Notes under the pieces: generated by a model
The model's database searches: none
Seen by the model: the letters and a program-made list of their open reading frames with translations, nothing else
What the model was told of the DNA's origin: nothing
Source of the DNA: Eucalyptus grandis
Lineage: Eukaryota; Streptophyta; Magnoliopsida; Myrtales; Myrtaceae
NCBI RefSeq assembly: GCF_016545825.1
Contig: NC_052622.1
Span: 6,701,001 to 6,765,000 of the forward strand
Reading direction: 5' to 3'
DNA length: 64,000 nucleotides
Position numbers and translations under genes: made by a program
Shown here: in pieces, positions 33,900 through 45,206 of the stretch
How positions within the stretch are numbered: position 1 is the first letter of the stretch
Layout of the letters: each line of letters opens with the position of its first letter

Positions 33900-35975
33900 T
33901 GTTGACGCCTAAAATTTACTACTAATTAATTAGGTTTTACTTTATTTTTTTTATCTTTTTCGGATAATAAATAACAAAAAAAAAAAAAGAAGCAGAAAAG
34001 AAGAGAAGCAGCCTCCACGTGGGCCCTCGGCCCATCGTCGCCTCAAGCTCGGCCCCCTGCATCGTCTTCTTCCTCGCGCCACCGAGGAGCACGCGCGGGT
34101 AGGCGCGACACCGGAGAAGCTTGAGCGGACGTCGGTCGCGTGCGGAAGGAGCAGTTGGCGTCGACGGGACGTGACCGGAGGAGGTGATGATGGCGGATGG
34201 GACAGCGGTCCGACCGGCGGGTCAAAGCCTTGCCGACCGGTCGCTCCCGCGCCTATAAATAGAGGGGGGCCACCGTCGACAAAGGGGGGCCGGGAAAGGA
34301 TCGAAAGCTGCAGATCCTCGAAACCTCCCACTAAGAGACTTCAGAAGGGGGCCGAGGACAAGCACGCCGAGATCCAAGGTCGGCCGAGACCGAAAACAAA
34401 GACACGCGCGAGAGAGGTCCGAGAGGGAGAGGTCGGCCGAAGCTCGAGGTCCCCGAGAGACTTCGGGAGTTCGAGCGTAGGGTCGGCCGTGGTGTGGTGA
34501 GCTCGGAGGGTCCTCGAGAGACTTTGGGGAGTTCGCCGAGCGAGCCCGAGGGAGAGGGAGGATAATCCGGCGTGGGTTCGGCCGCGATCGACCGTCCGAG
34601 AGCCAACGTTGCCGTCGTCGTTCGCCGCGGTTGTCGATGTCAGTCCGTCTCTGCCTTTGTTGCCGTTGCTCGCCTTCGCCGTTGCCGCCTTCAACCGATC
34701 CGGCATCATCGCCGTCGCTGTCCTGGCATCACCGCCATAGGCCAGCGCAGGTAAAAAAGGGGTCGCCGTTGTCGCTGTCGCCATCGCCGTCGCCACCGCC
34801 TCTTCCTGTAGTCCAAGCGTTGTTGCCGCCTTTGTCGCCGCCATCGTCGCCGACGCGCCGCCGCCGCAAAGACCTCAACCTTCCCTCTCCGGCACCGCGA
34901 ATCGAGAACCCTAGGGTTCTAGATTTTTCGGAGTCGCGGCCTCGGTCGTCGGATCGGACTCGGGCCGCGAGCCGGGTAGGGTTTCAAGGGGGCGGCCTCG
35001 AGTCGGGTCAAAATCCGGGTCGGATACGGGTAGGGTTTCGCTAGGGGGAGCGGGTCAACGAACCGGGTCATGGAGTGAGTGGTGGATCCGGGTCGGCGGG
35101 CCCGGCCGGCGTCCCTAAACGCCCGGCCACGGCGTCGTTTTGTTTTAAAAAAAAAAAAAAAAAGGTCTCGGCCCGTCTGCGTTTCGGCCGGCTCGGTCGA
35201 ACCCAACCCGCGGATCCGACCCGGGTTGGTTTTGTTTTATTATTTTAATATAAAATAATATTCTAATAAATAATAAATAAATAATTTATTTAAAAATCAA
35301 AATGTTTTAATTTCCAGAAAATCAAAAAATATTTAAAAATGTTGAAAAATGTTTTATTTTCTAAAAAAATCGAGAAAATCAAAAATAATTTATTTTCCGA
35401 AAATATTTTGAAAAATATTAAAAATACTTTATTTTCCGAAAAATCAAAAAAAATCAAAAAATTTCATTTTTTTCCAAAAAAAGCCAAAAATTCATGAAAA
35501 AGCCAAAAAATTCAGAAAAAGCCAAAAAGACTTGTATTTTTTGGAAAAATACCAAAAAATCCAAAAAAATCCCTTTTATGTCCAAAAATTAGAAAAAGAC
35601 TCAAAAATGTTTTTCCTCCTGAAAATGCATGGAAAATCCCTCGAACATCCAAAAATCTCGGGGTTTAAACAAGATTAGGTACCGAAAAGGGCATTAGTGA
35701 TTAACTAGTGTAATCAAGTCCCCGATCCTAATTTCTTCTCAGTTTGTGCGGTAGTGAGTATTTCTCCCGATACTTCACTTGGGTTTCTAATCAACCCACC
35801 CCAAATCGATTAGTGGCGACTCCATTTTAAAAATTGATTTACAGGTTAAAAAATTGAACCATTAAGTCATGAATTGGTGGACTTGGGAGAGTCCGGGCTT
35901 AATAATTTCAGCCGAGCCATTAGCCTCCTTAGGCGCTCGACCCAATTGCGGGCGCCGAAAAAAAAGAGGTCGCAA
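33900..35975 (+). repeat. Ogre-like 3' LTR
   Basis: Repeat of 17762-19865. TATA box at 34254-34263. It differs from the 5' LTR by scattered substitutions and short indels, for example in the A-tract near 33976 and the poly-A near 35147-35163, implying an insertion of intermediate age. Confidence 0.92.
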
Positions 35976-36115
35976 CGGAGGGGTGTGCAGGGACAAGAAT
36001 GGTGTGCTACTCAACGGTTTTGCTCGCTCGGTTAAAGCGCAATCCCCCTTGCATGACGAAACCCTAGCTATTTGTGAAGGTCTAGAAATGGCAACGAAGT
36101 GGAGGAAAAAAGAAG
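35976..36115 (+). pseudogene. LINE RNase H fragment right of the Ogre insertion (unit 1)
   Basis: Encodes CRDKNGVLLNGFARSVKAQS and ETLAICEGLEM, the continuation of the RNase H domain cut at 17761. It ends abruptly at 'aaaagaag', where it joins MATH intron sequence. The intact order is seen at 44253-44703. Confidence 0.8.
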
Positions 36116-36390
36116 TGGTATATCTACAATCTCTCTGTGCATGCACAAATTTTTGGGCTACTCCCTGCTCGCTGTCTTCCAGGTTTTATTGTTTTTTGAC
36201 ATTGACGGTGAAGATTATGATGTATATATCGTCATAAAAAAGGCTTGAGGGTGTGTTTTAGATTGTATTGTTCTTTATGACTGAATCGACATTTCAGGAG
36301 GCTCAAATGAATCTCGTGTATGTATAGACTATGGCCGAAACCTTAAAATGCTATGCCTCTCTTGTTTTTATCTGATATTATGTGTATATT
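36112..36390 (+). pseudogene. Tail of the second MATH subtype: end of exon 2 and following intron (unit 1/2 boundary)
   Basis: GAAGTGGTATATC and the next 70 bp match the end of exon 2 and start of intron 2 of copy E (46631-46700). The following 200 bp match nothing else clearly except 36325-36390, which equals 3535-3606. Exon 1 and most of exon 2 are deleted here. Confidence 0.6.
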
Positions 36391-36806
36391 TAATCTATTA
36401 TGAGGATAAAAATATGTTCTAAACAACAACAAAAAGAAATAAAAAAAACAATAATTATAAATTGTTGTAGTGTCCATAAAAAACCAAATAACAAAAAGTT
36501 TAGGAACTATATTGAAAAAATTAAAAGTTCAAGGACCGCATTGCATATTAAAATAAAGTTCATGGATCATATTGAATAAATTAAAAATTCATGAACAAAT
36601 TATATATTGGGCCAAAGTTTAGGAACTATTTGTTTCGTTATCCCTAATTTTATCTATAAGGAAATTGAATAGAAACAAATCAGAATTTTTTTTTAAATAA
36701 TCGACTTGCGGATGCTCTATTTGATGTGTTATCTCCTTACTTATACGTAGTAGCACACAATATAAGAAAATCGAAGGGAAACCTAGGACAATTAAGAATC
36801 ACCACG

Positions 36807-37338
36807 ATGAATGATTTAGGGTCGAGTTTCACTTAGGAAGCACCACCTCCCACAACAACCATACATTGTGGGATATGCATGTAAGATGTTCGGTCGATCT
36901 CAATCTTCAAGACCACGGAGCGGTGCGATCACTCCTTCTGCAGTCGCTGCATGTCCTCACACATTGCCGCAAAGATCAAGGACGGAGCGGCGAACGTGCG
37001 ATGTCCCAAGTCGGATTGCAGGACGATGCTGGATCCCATTACCTGCAAAAAGCTTGTTTCGAGTGTAGGGTTCGCCCGACGGTCCGACCACCAGTGAGAA
37101 TCGGCTGTTCTAAGGTTTGCGAGGTATTACTGCCCGATTATAAACGAGTGCGGAGGGGATGGGTTTGGGGGGGTGGCGGCGTTTCAAGTGCCCCAGTTGC
37201 AACGGGAGTGGTTGGTTTCGGGACGAGGATATTCATCTTCTGGAACATCTTGCGGAGAGGCAGCGGTGGAAGCGGTGTAGTCAATGCCACATTTACGTGG
37301 AGTTTGGTGGAGGTTGCAAGGACATTGTGTTCGAGTAA
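36807..37338 (+). pseudogene. RBR-type E3 ligase pseudogene, copy R2
   Basis: This is the same gene as R1 without the Copia insertion. Extra lesions are TAG at 36834-36836, TAA at 36882-36884 (Glu codon in R1), and loss of 21 bp after 'ctgcccga' near 37137 that removes the LICRKM part. It also has the shared TGA at 37095-37097. RING1 (CGIC, RCDHSFCSRCM), the IBR start and the CSQCHIYVE part are all still recognisable. Its leader (about 36391-36806) matches 4369-4777. Confidence 0.82.
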
Positions 37339-39385
37339 ACTTCTCTGATTAACTTAGGTTTGGTGATTCCTTAACTAGTTAATTCTGCCAATGTTTCTCC
37401 CCGTCGCATCTCTTGCTTCGACTTGAATAAATGACTAGGCTTCTTATTTCCTCCAGTCCAAACGTGCTCTTTTAGGTTTCGGTCCGATTGAAGATAATCT
37501 GTGGAGTTTTGATCAACCGCGAATTCTTTGATCCATATATTTATATATATATACACATGTGATTCGGCATGTATGAATATGTAAAGGGCCACGTAAAATC
37601 TGGCTACTCAGCTGATTTAAATTCGATCCCAGTACAACAAAACGACTTAAAAGGGACCCTCGTTTCGGCTTTTATGCAGATGTAAAACTCAATTTTGCCA
37701 TGGATGCGGGCGAAAGAGAGGCCCCTCCTCTTCTTGTGCCTGCGGAAGAAGTCTGGGAGTACAGTGGCATCACGCTGGGCTTGGCCATACTATTTCTCTC
37801 AGTTCTGCTTGGGTCATTCCATTATCTGACATATATCCTTTCGCTGGGCTGAGAAAATATTAAGCTCTAAGATATCTTTTCTTGGAGGGCCGAAGAAGAC
37901 TATCCATGGTTGTTGACATTAGGTTTTGGAGTTACATTTTGATTATTCAAATTACTAACAGTTGTCAGATTCTATCATGTTCATTTGATGACAATTGACA
38001 AGCTAAGAATGGGTATTTTGAGGATGGTAGCTCCGTTCTAGAGACCAAAAAAAAAAAAATTAACTTCTCTCGTTTTTTATTCTCTATCTCAGTGGAGACG
38101 AAAAGAAATGAAGAAGGTTGTGTGTCTCTGTTTCTCTGTTCCCAGAACTGTTGGGGTGGGTCGATCATCAAATAAATGGAGACTTATAAGACACTTCCAA
38201 TGACTTCACACGAAGAATAAATGTTGGTTCGTGGGGCCTCTTGTTTGCACTCGACTTATACTAAAATATGTGATTTGAATTCCTTAAAAATGACACTATA
38301 CTATTTGTCCTTCAAATTGGATTTTGCCTTGTTAAATATTTAATAAACTATAAATAAGTCATATTATGGGCAAACTGCCTTATCAAAAAAAGAAATAAAA
38401 TATTCTAAATTATACATGCCATAGATAAACAAATTATTGCTTTTCATTGGACTTTTGACGTTTTATTCCTAAAACAAATTTTCATGATTTCTTTGTAATC
38501 ATCCATCATATGTGGCCCCGCTAAGGAAAAAAATTATGAACGATCCCCAATTTTGCAAAACTTGAAAAGGCTTCATTACAAGATGTCATCTCTTTAACTA
38601 AAAGTACCAATTTAAATATTTTTTTGGGATAATCGCTCAAAATTCCTTGTAAAGTTTGAACTTTAACAATAATTCACGATAGACTGTTAAAAAGTAAATA
38701 TTATCTCTCTTAACTTTGACAATTTTGGGTTATGGCACTTTTGGGAACACTTCTATAACATCATTAATATAATTTAAGAGGGTGGGGAGGGGGCAGACAC
38801 GCTGTCAATGGAGCTAAAACAATGCAGCAAAATTATTTTGATAAGAAAACGAGGTAATTATTTTTACTTCCCTATTTCTCTTTCTTTGTTCTCCCGAACT
38901 GTTTTGGAATAGAAATTCGTTTGGTAACGCAATTTGATTTTTCAATTTCTGTTCCAGAAAAAAATTTGAAAAAGAAATCAGAAGTCTTCTCAATTTTTAG
39001 CGAGAAATCAATTTCGGTTACATAAATTTTGTTATTTGCACTCTTAGTAATTATGTAAATAAAATAAGATAAAAATCAGCGAATGCAATTAAAGTTGGAG
39101 TTGACGAGGCGGTTTCAAAATTTAAGAAAGATTGTGCAATCATGCCTAAAATCGAGGAAAGAATCCGTAACTTTTCAAAAAGTCAGGATTACGATCCAAT
39201 GGGAAGGTGGCAAATTTGGGAGATTTTGAGCGGTCAACTTTCTTGATGATTTTCTCCGAACGAAGCGACTGAATCTTGGGAAACCCTAAAAAAGCAGTCT
39301 TTTTTCTTCCATATCTCTCACTCCATCAAAGACCTTCGGAGCCATCAAGCATCATCTGTGCTGTAGCAACAAGAAGAATCACACA
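37339..39385. other. Duplicated spacer (unit 2) with deleted MATH remnant
   Basis: 37339-38095 matches the unit 1 spacer. At about 38097-38125 the first 30 bp of the MATH remnant exon 3 appear, and then about 770 bp present in units 1 and 3 are missing. The junction carries a 27-bp filler ('tttctctgttcccagaactg' and flanking bases) that resembles sequence near 13058 and 38875. The rest matches the AT-rich upstream region of copies B and D. Confidence 0.65.
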
Positions 39386-42107
39386 ATGTCAAAGAGAAAG
39401 AAAGAAGCAACGGATTCAAATGCTGCTAAAGTGGGCGACGAACATGATGGTACCGTTTCCCTCCTTGAGTTTCTCCCAGAAACAACAAATGATAATCAAC
39501 AAGTGGAATCTCCCCCCAAGTAAAACAATATAGTTCATGTGCTGCATGAGTCTCTCTCTCGCTGGTGGTAAAAAGATTGTCGATGTACTAGGATTTTCCA
39601 ATTGTTACATGAATAACTTGGAGTCTCGGGTATAATTTGCACTAGGGATTAAAGTAAGAACTTGTCGGTTGATCGGTTTCTTCTGTTTTTCTTTTTTTTC
39701 AATGCAGTATTGTCGACAGAGCTTAGAGATGTTGTGCCAGCACATTTTGTGCTCAAGATTAAGTCTTTCTCTTTGTTCGCGAAGAAAAACATGGAGAAGT
39801 ATGAATCTGGCGAGTTCGAAGCAGGAAGATATAAATGGTTCGTTTCTGTTCTCTCCAGTCTCCACCTCACTCTCACATTCGAAGGCATAAAAGAACTATA
39901 TACGCTGGTTTAACGTCAGGTGGCCGAAAAACATCGGTCAACTAACTTTTGAAGAGAATGAACATAATATAGAATCCTATGGCTATGCCCCAAGTTTGGG
40001 GCTTTCTTTCAGAGGATGGTTTATATACTTTACAGGCATTAATTTTCTGTTACTGCTAAGAGTCTGGTGTTTGGACCCTTTGTAGTTTCGTATATTCATC
40101 CAAAGTAAGGTAACTTTTTTTTTCTAAGATAAAGACATCGTTGTGAGATTATATGTCGCTTCAGTAATCAGAAGTTGAAATACTTCAAAGATCCCAAGAA
40201 TAATTATGGCCAATTGACGACGGGAGACTTTTCGTGTACATTCCATGATCGGGGAGCATCTTGATTCTGCAGGAAACTGATCCTCTATCCCAATGGAGAC
40301 AAGAGCCGAAACGGAGAAGATCACGTGTCGGTATATCTGGCAGCATCTGGGATGAGTCCTTTTCAACTTGGTTCGGAGATCCACGCGGTCGTCAGGCTCT
40401 CCGTGCATGATCAAACCTGCGATAGATACTTCACTGTACAAGGTAAAAGCTCTGTAACAGCAGCCCGAAAAGCAAAGATATTGTCACCTTCTGAACACTA
40501 ATAAGGAATTGACGGAACTTGGCTTGTGAAATGAAGGAAGAGTCGCGAGGTTTCACGCGTTGAAAACCGAATGGGGAGTTCCGAGATACATGCCTCTGAA
40601 AACTTTCACCGACCCATCGAATGGGTACCTCGTGGATGACACCTGTGTCTTCGGAGTGGAGGTTTTCGTCATCAAGAGCTCAGGAGTTGGCGAATGTTTT
40701 CTCTGATGTGTTCACTGCTGGAGACCACAAATGGTAACTTCAAATTACGAACTTTTTTTCAATGACAACTCTTTCTCTTGCTCTTGCGCATATTTACTTT
40801 TTTCCTTTCTATTGCTACTACTTTTTCATTTTCTTCCCCAGGAAGGTGACGCTGTTCCCGAGGGGTAATTTGGCTAACAGAGGCCAAAGCCTTTCGATGT
40901 ATCTCGTTCTAGTTGATGAGGACAATCTGGCTTCTGGGCAGAAAGTTAACGTCAGATTCATCCTTCGATTAAAAGACCAAAACAACATTATACGCGGTCA
41001 GCAAGGTAAGTGTTTGTTCTCAGGAGTGGAATGAGAGGTCCACTTCAAGGCCATTGTCATTAGTAGCGAAACCAGAAAGTCCAGAGCGATTCACAATGTC
41101 AACTGCACAATGAGCTTTGCTCTCGCCACAGCACACTGCTAAATAATTGTGCTTTGTTCAAAAATTGTTTAGGGAACAGAAATAGAAAAACTTCTGTTTC
41201 GTGAAATAATTTTTTATCAGAAGAATGCGATTGGTAAACTTATTCATGGAATAGAAAAAAAAAAAAAAAAAAACAGAAACACATAGGCAAACTTATGTAA
41301 TTTTTTTCTTTCTTTTTTCTTTTTAATATTTTTTTCTTTCTTCCTTTTGGTCAGCGACCTCGCCTAGCCACGGCGAGGCTCGGCGTCACCCAATGGTGGC
41401 TCGGCGAGGCCGAGCCTCATCGAGGCTAGGCGAGGCCGAGCCTTGACGGCCGGCGCGAGGTTGGCCTCGCCTTGGCTGGGCGAGCTCGAGCTCGCCAGGG
41501 GGCCGGCGACGCTCTAGCGAGGTCGCCGGCCCTCGACGGCCGGTTGCCGGCTATGGCTGACGCTGGTGACCAACTGAAGAAAAAAGAAGAAGAAAAGAAA
41601 GAGGAAAAAAAAATAGGAGAGAGAAAATTTGTTTCTCGAAAGTGTTTCGAGAATAAAAAGAAGTTTTTCTTGTTTCTTGTTTCTTGTTTCTATTCCAAAT
41701 TTGTTCCCGGAAAAAAATAGATATGAAACAAAAACGTAAACAAATGCGTTTCTGTTTTCTTTTTACCCGAAAAAAAAAAATTGTGTTCATAAATACACAC
41801 GAGGAACACAAACAAAGAGGGCTAAATTGCACCCGTTAATGAGTAGAGAATTTGGTTTGTTGATGTAGTCCGTATAATTAGAAACCGTTGAAATCTCTTA
41901 ATGTTTCCAGACTGTAATTTTCTGCACTCTTGCTCTTGTCCTTGCCATTTTGCAGGTTGTACTACTGCATGGTTTAGTAGCTCCGCCCCGAACCGGGGTT
42001 GGCATACTTTCATGCCGCTGAAAACGGTTGGGACATGCCTGATGGAAGATTCATGTGTCATTCAAGCACAAGTCATGGTGCTTGGCACATTTAACAAATT
42101 GCCATGA
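39386..42107 (+). pseudogene. MATH-domain gene copy C, broken by a 74-bp deletion
   Basis: Exons correspond to 39386-39449, 39708-39837, 40273-40442, 40543 to about 40732, 40842-41005 and 41956-42107. Exons 1-3, 5 and 6 are open and close to B and D. Exon 4 lost 74 bp after GECF (positions 14905-14978 of copy B), so the frame reads ECFL then TGA near 40704, removing the whole second MATH domain. Intron 5 carries a 0.68-kb foreign insertion (about 41145-41822). Transcription could persist, but the product would be a first-domain fragment of about 165 residues. Confidence 0.85.
41145..41822. mobile_element. Non-autonomous insertion in intron 5 of MATH copy C
   Basis: Copies B and D read straight through 'gctaaataaattgcaccc', but copy C is interrupted here by about 680 bp. 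The insert has AT-rich outer arms containing 'cagaaac' words in inverted orientation and poly-A or poly-T runs. Its centre is strongly GC-rich and semi-palindromic (about 41354-41550, repeated 'ggcgaggc' and 'gcctcgcc' words). The flanks share 'gctaaat' or 'aaatt', a possible target duplication whose exact edges I cannot fix. A MITE-like or foldback DNA element is the best guess. No ORF of note. Confidence 0.6.
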
Positions 42108-43090
42108 CAAAAATGCCATGCACTGGATGTGATGATAATCAAATGATCCTTGTTAGTTCTTTCCTCGTGACATAAATTATATGGATTGAATGTGCTCATT
42201 GTTGATGCTCAATTTTAGTTAGACAAAGATAGGGCGTACATTTATGTAGAAATAAATAAATGAACAAAGAGTAAAAAGAACAAAGGCTCAATTCGGTCTT
42301 GGTCCGATTTGCGCAGCCCACAAGAACACCCTTTAACCCAACTCATATCATATTATTTTACCAAACTGTTCTATTATCGCATTAGATTGACGTGTGGTTT
42401 TCATTTTAGCTCATGGGATCATGTCCCGGGCTTATAACAAGTCATGTTCTATTATCGCATTAGATTGACGTGTGGCTTTCATTTTAGCTCATGGGATCAT
42501 GTCCCGGGCTTATAACAAGTCATGTGATATACTTTACTTGACTTGTATAGGGTTTACTTTTTAAAATTCACTCTTATCTTTCATTATCTCTCCAATGTGT
42601 TGTTTTGAATTCCTCATATGGCATTCATGTTTTTTGTTCAACAATTAGGATGCACTTTAGGAGTGACTTAAATTGAAATCCATGCATGAAAACTTAGTAA
42701 AAAGAACCTTAGGATTTTACATTTCGATAGAATCACATGAACCACTTTATACATAAACAAATTTAGTTTAGGTACTAAAAGAACACTAATTAATTGATTC
42801 GTGTAATCAACTCTCTAAATTTAGGAGCTCTAGTTCATAAGAAGTAAAGTGTATTTTCACGTGGCTTCTGACCAACCCAATAGGTAGTTGTGAATCCCTT
42901 ATAGAATAGAATCCTTTCTTTAGATCAGTCGAATTTGAATTTCTTAACATCGCGCGCGGTAAGGGTCTGGAGAAACTCATGCTGAATGAGATCGCAAACC
43001 TTGAGTGGAGGAGATGCTAGTTCATGCTCAATAATTCGCTAAAGTCGCTTCTCCAAATCCTAGTTTGGGAGGGTCGCAATAGTGTTCTTA
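42108..43090. other. 3' flank of copy C and relic LTR (unit 2)
   Basis: Matches 15698-16545 and 60516-61405. Near 42370-42520 an 80-bp word ('attatcgcattagattgacg' and following) is duplicated in tandem, unique to this copy. The relic LTR ends at 'gggagggtcgcaatag' near 43083. Confidence 0.5.
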
Positions 43091-44750
43091 TAGTAAGTCC
43101 TTTTGGTGGAAAAACACTGAATCCAAGGCTGGAATTCATTGGAAAAGTTGTAATGTGCTGAAGATGAGGAAGGATCAGGGAGGAATGGATTTTAGAGATC
43201 TAATCACATTCAATAAAGCAATTCTAGGAAAACAGGCTTGACGATTGATAGAAAACCCTTCATCTTTATGGAGTAAACTATTCAAGGGACTCTATTTCCC
43301 TTCTACAGATTTTTATCATGCCAAGACAGGCCATCGATCATCATGGGGATGGAAAAGTCTACTAAGTGGTAGAGATGCTATTTTAGGCTCAACACTATGG
43401 GCAGTAGGTAACGGTGCAAGACACAATCCCTAGCCCAGCTAATCAAGATGACCCCTTGATGGTAGCCAAGCTCATAGACACGAACAGTTCAACATGGAAG
43501 GAAGAAAGCCTTCAAAACTTGTTTGAAGACAAAATTGTAAGTGAAATTTTGGCCATCCCCTTACCATCAGACAGAAGGGAAGATAAATGCATTTGGATGG
43601 CGACTAAATTAGGCAATTATTCAGTAAGAAGTGGGTATAATCAACTCAAAAGTTTAGAAGACCACTCGGCCCACACATCACCCTCATCTTCATATCAAAA
43701 ACCCAAAGAACTGTGGAGCAAAATATGGAGTCTACGCACCCTCCCCAAAGTTGAAGTGTTTATGTGGAATTTATGTCAAAATGCCCTTCCTACTAAAGAG
43801 AATCTAGCCAAAAGAAGAGTCTTACCCGAGCCATGGTGTCCCCTATGCAGAGCGTCTCCCGAATTAGCAGAACATTTGTTCTTACTTTGCCCCTAGACCC
43901 ATGAAATATGGTCAAATCCCCTCCTCTAGATTCAAATACAAAGTATAGAATTAAGAAGCATAGATTGCTGGTTTATGGAATATAAAAGCCACCTGTCTCA
44001 AGCTCCCCAGCCTAAAATAGTTGCCGAAGCCCTCCGGCTCATCTGGAAACAGAGGAACGCAGCAGTTTTCCGAGCAAGGAAGCCAAATCCGCAGGGTGTA
44101 GTGGTTGATCTGCTCACATCACAGCAAAAATCAATAGATCAAACTCCATCTCAGCAGCAAAATACTAATCAAACTCCATCACGGCAGCAAAATACCGGGA
44201 GAAATAATGCAGAACCTGCAAGATGGAGACCGCCAGACCTAGGATGACTAACGACGGATCTGTAGGAAGGGTGTGCAGGGACGAGAATGGCATGCTGCTC
44301 GACGGTTTTGCTCGCTCAGTTAAAGTGCAATCCCCCTTGCATGTCGAAACCCTAGCTATTTGTGAAGGTTTGGAAATGGGAGCGAAGTGGAGGAAGAAAG
44401 AAGGGTCACGTGGGGTAGCTGTTGCATCTGATTGCTCCACAGCAGTTCAGATGATTTTGGGGATAGCTCCTCCCCCGTGGGAAGTCAACTACGTAGTCCA
44501 GATGGGTCGGGCTGCACTCGTTTCTAATCCAGGTTTAAAATTAACCAATGAGCCGAGAGAGTTAAATAAAACCGCGGATTGGGTTGCAAAAGCCCATCTC
44601 CGCCAACCTCTACCTCGGAATTGGGTCTCTTGTCCCCCTCAACCTCTTTTGGATGTTCTTTGTTCTGAAGCCCATATGGGTTGTTCCTCTAATTTTACTA
44701 CTTGAAATGGAATGAGGAATCTTTCGATTGAAATAAATAAATAAATAAAA
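43091..44750 (+). pseudogene. LINE 3' fragment with zf-RVT and RNase H (unit 2)
   Basis: The most complete LINE copy: RT tail, zf-RVT open stretch (43414-43896, WCPLCRASPELAEHLFLLCP), linker with repeated words, and an RNase H part (44223-44705). The RNase H part contains CRDENGMLLDGF, ETLAICEGLEM, VAVASDCSTAVQMI (catalytic Asp) and NKTADWVAKAH (Asp). It ends at TGA and an (AAAT)n tail (44731-44750), as expected for a LINE 3' end. About 48 bp holding the first RNase H Asp (NIDEAF in unit 1) are deleted near 44247. A stop near 43896 separates the two domains. It is 5'-truncated. Confidence 0.83.
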
Positions 44751-45155
44751 AATATGCCTCTAGTTAGGTTCTTGCAGACATTGTCATAAATATTGTCGAT
44801 ACTCCTTATTGAACAAGTTACAATAATTAGCATTTTCGGCGTGAGTCTCCATATGGCAGAGATGAAAGTGCATTTTCGAATTTCTCTTGATGTTAAATAA
44901 AAAGTACAATTAATTAGATTGCATATGACAAATTATAAAAATGGTCTTGGTAACGAGTGCCTTTTGGACACTGATTAATCATAACTACTAATAAAATATT
45001 TTCACTTTGACCGTGCTTAAAGAAGGAAAGATTGTGCTTTGGTAATTAATTTTTTTTTATATATTTGGATGTTTGATAAAAGTCCATAGGGCAATGATAT
45101 CTCATTAAGAATAGCAAATATACAAAATATTGTGACTTCTTAAGGTCATCGTGCG

Positions 45156-45206
<51 letters not shown>

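Larger units (their letters stand above)
17762..35975 (+). mobile_element. Ty3/Gypsy retrotransposon of Ogre/Tat type, 18.2 kb, defective
   Basis: Two LTRs of about 2.1 kb (17762-19865 and 33900-35975) flank 14.0 kb. They start TGTTGACGCC and end near GAGGTCGC(G/A)A. Candidate 5-bp target duplications are CGGGG (17757-17761) and CGGAG (35976-35980), one mismatch, so the exact ends are tentative. Domain order is extra ORF, gag, protease plus G-patch, RT, RNase H, second RNase H, integrase, long 3' noncoding region. An ORF before gag, dual RNase H, giant size and tandem repeats before the 3' LTR are known features of the Tat/Ogre lineage. Every coding block carries stops or frame changes. It is inserted in a LINE RNase H fragment of unit 1. 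Confidence 0.92.
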
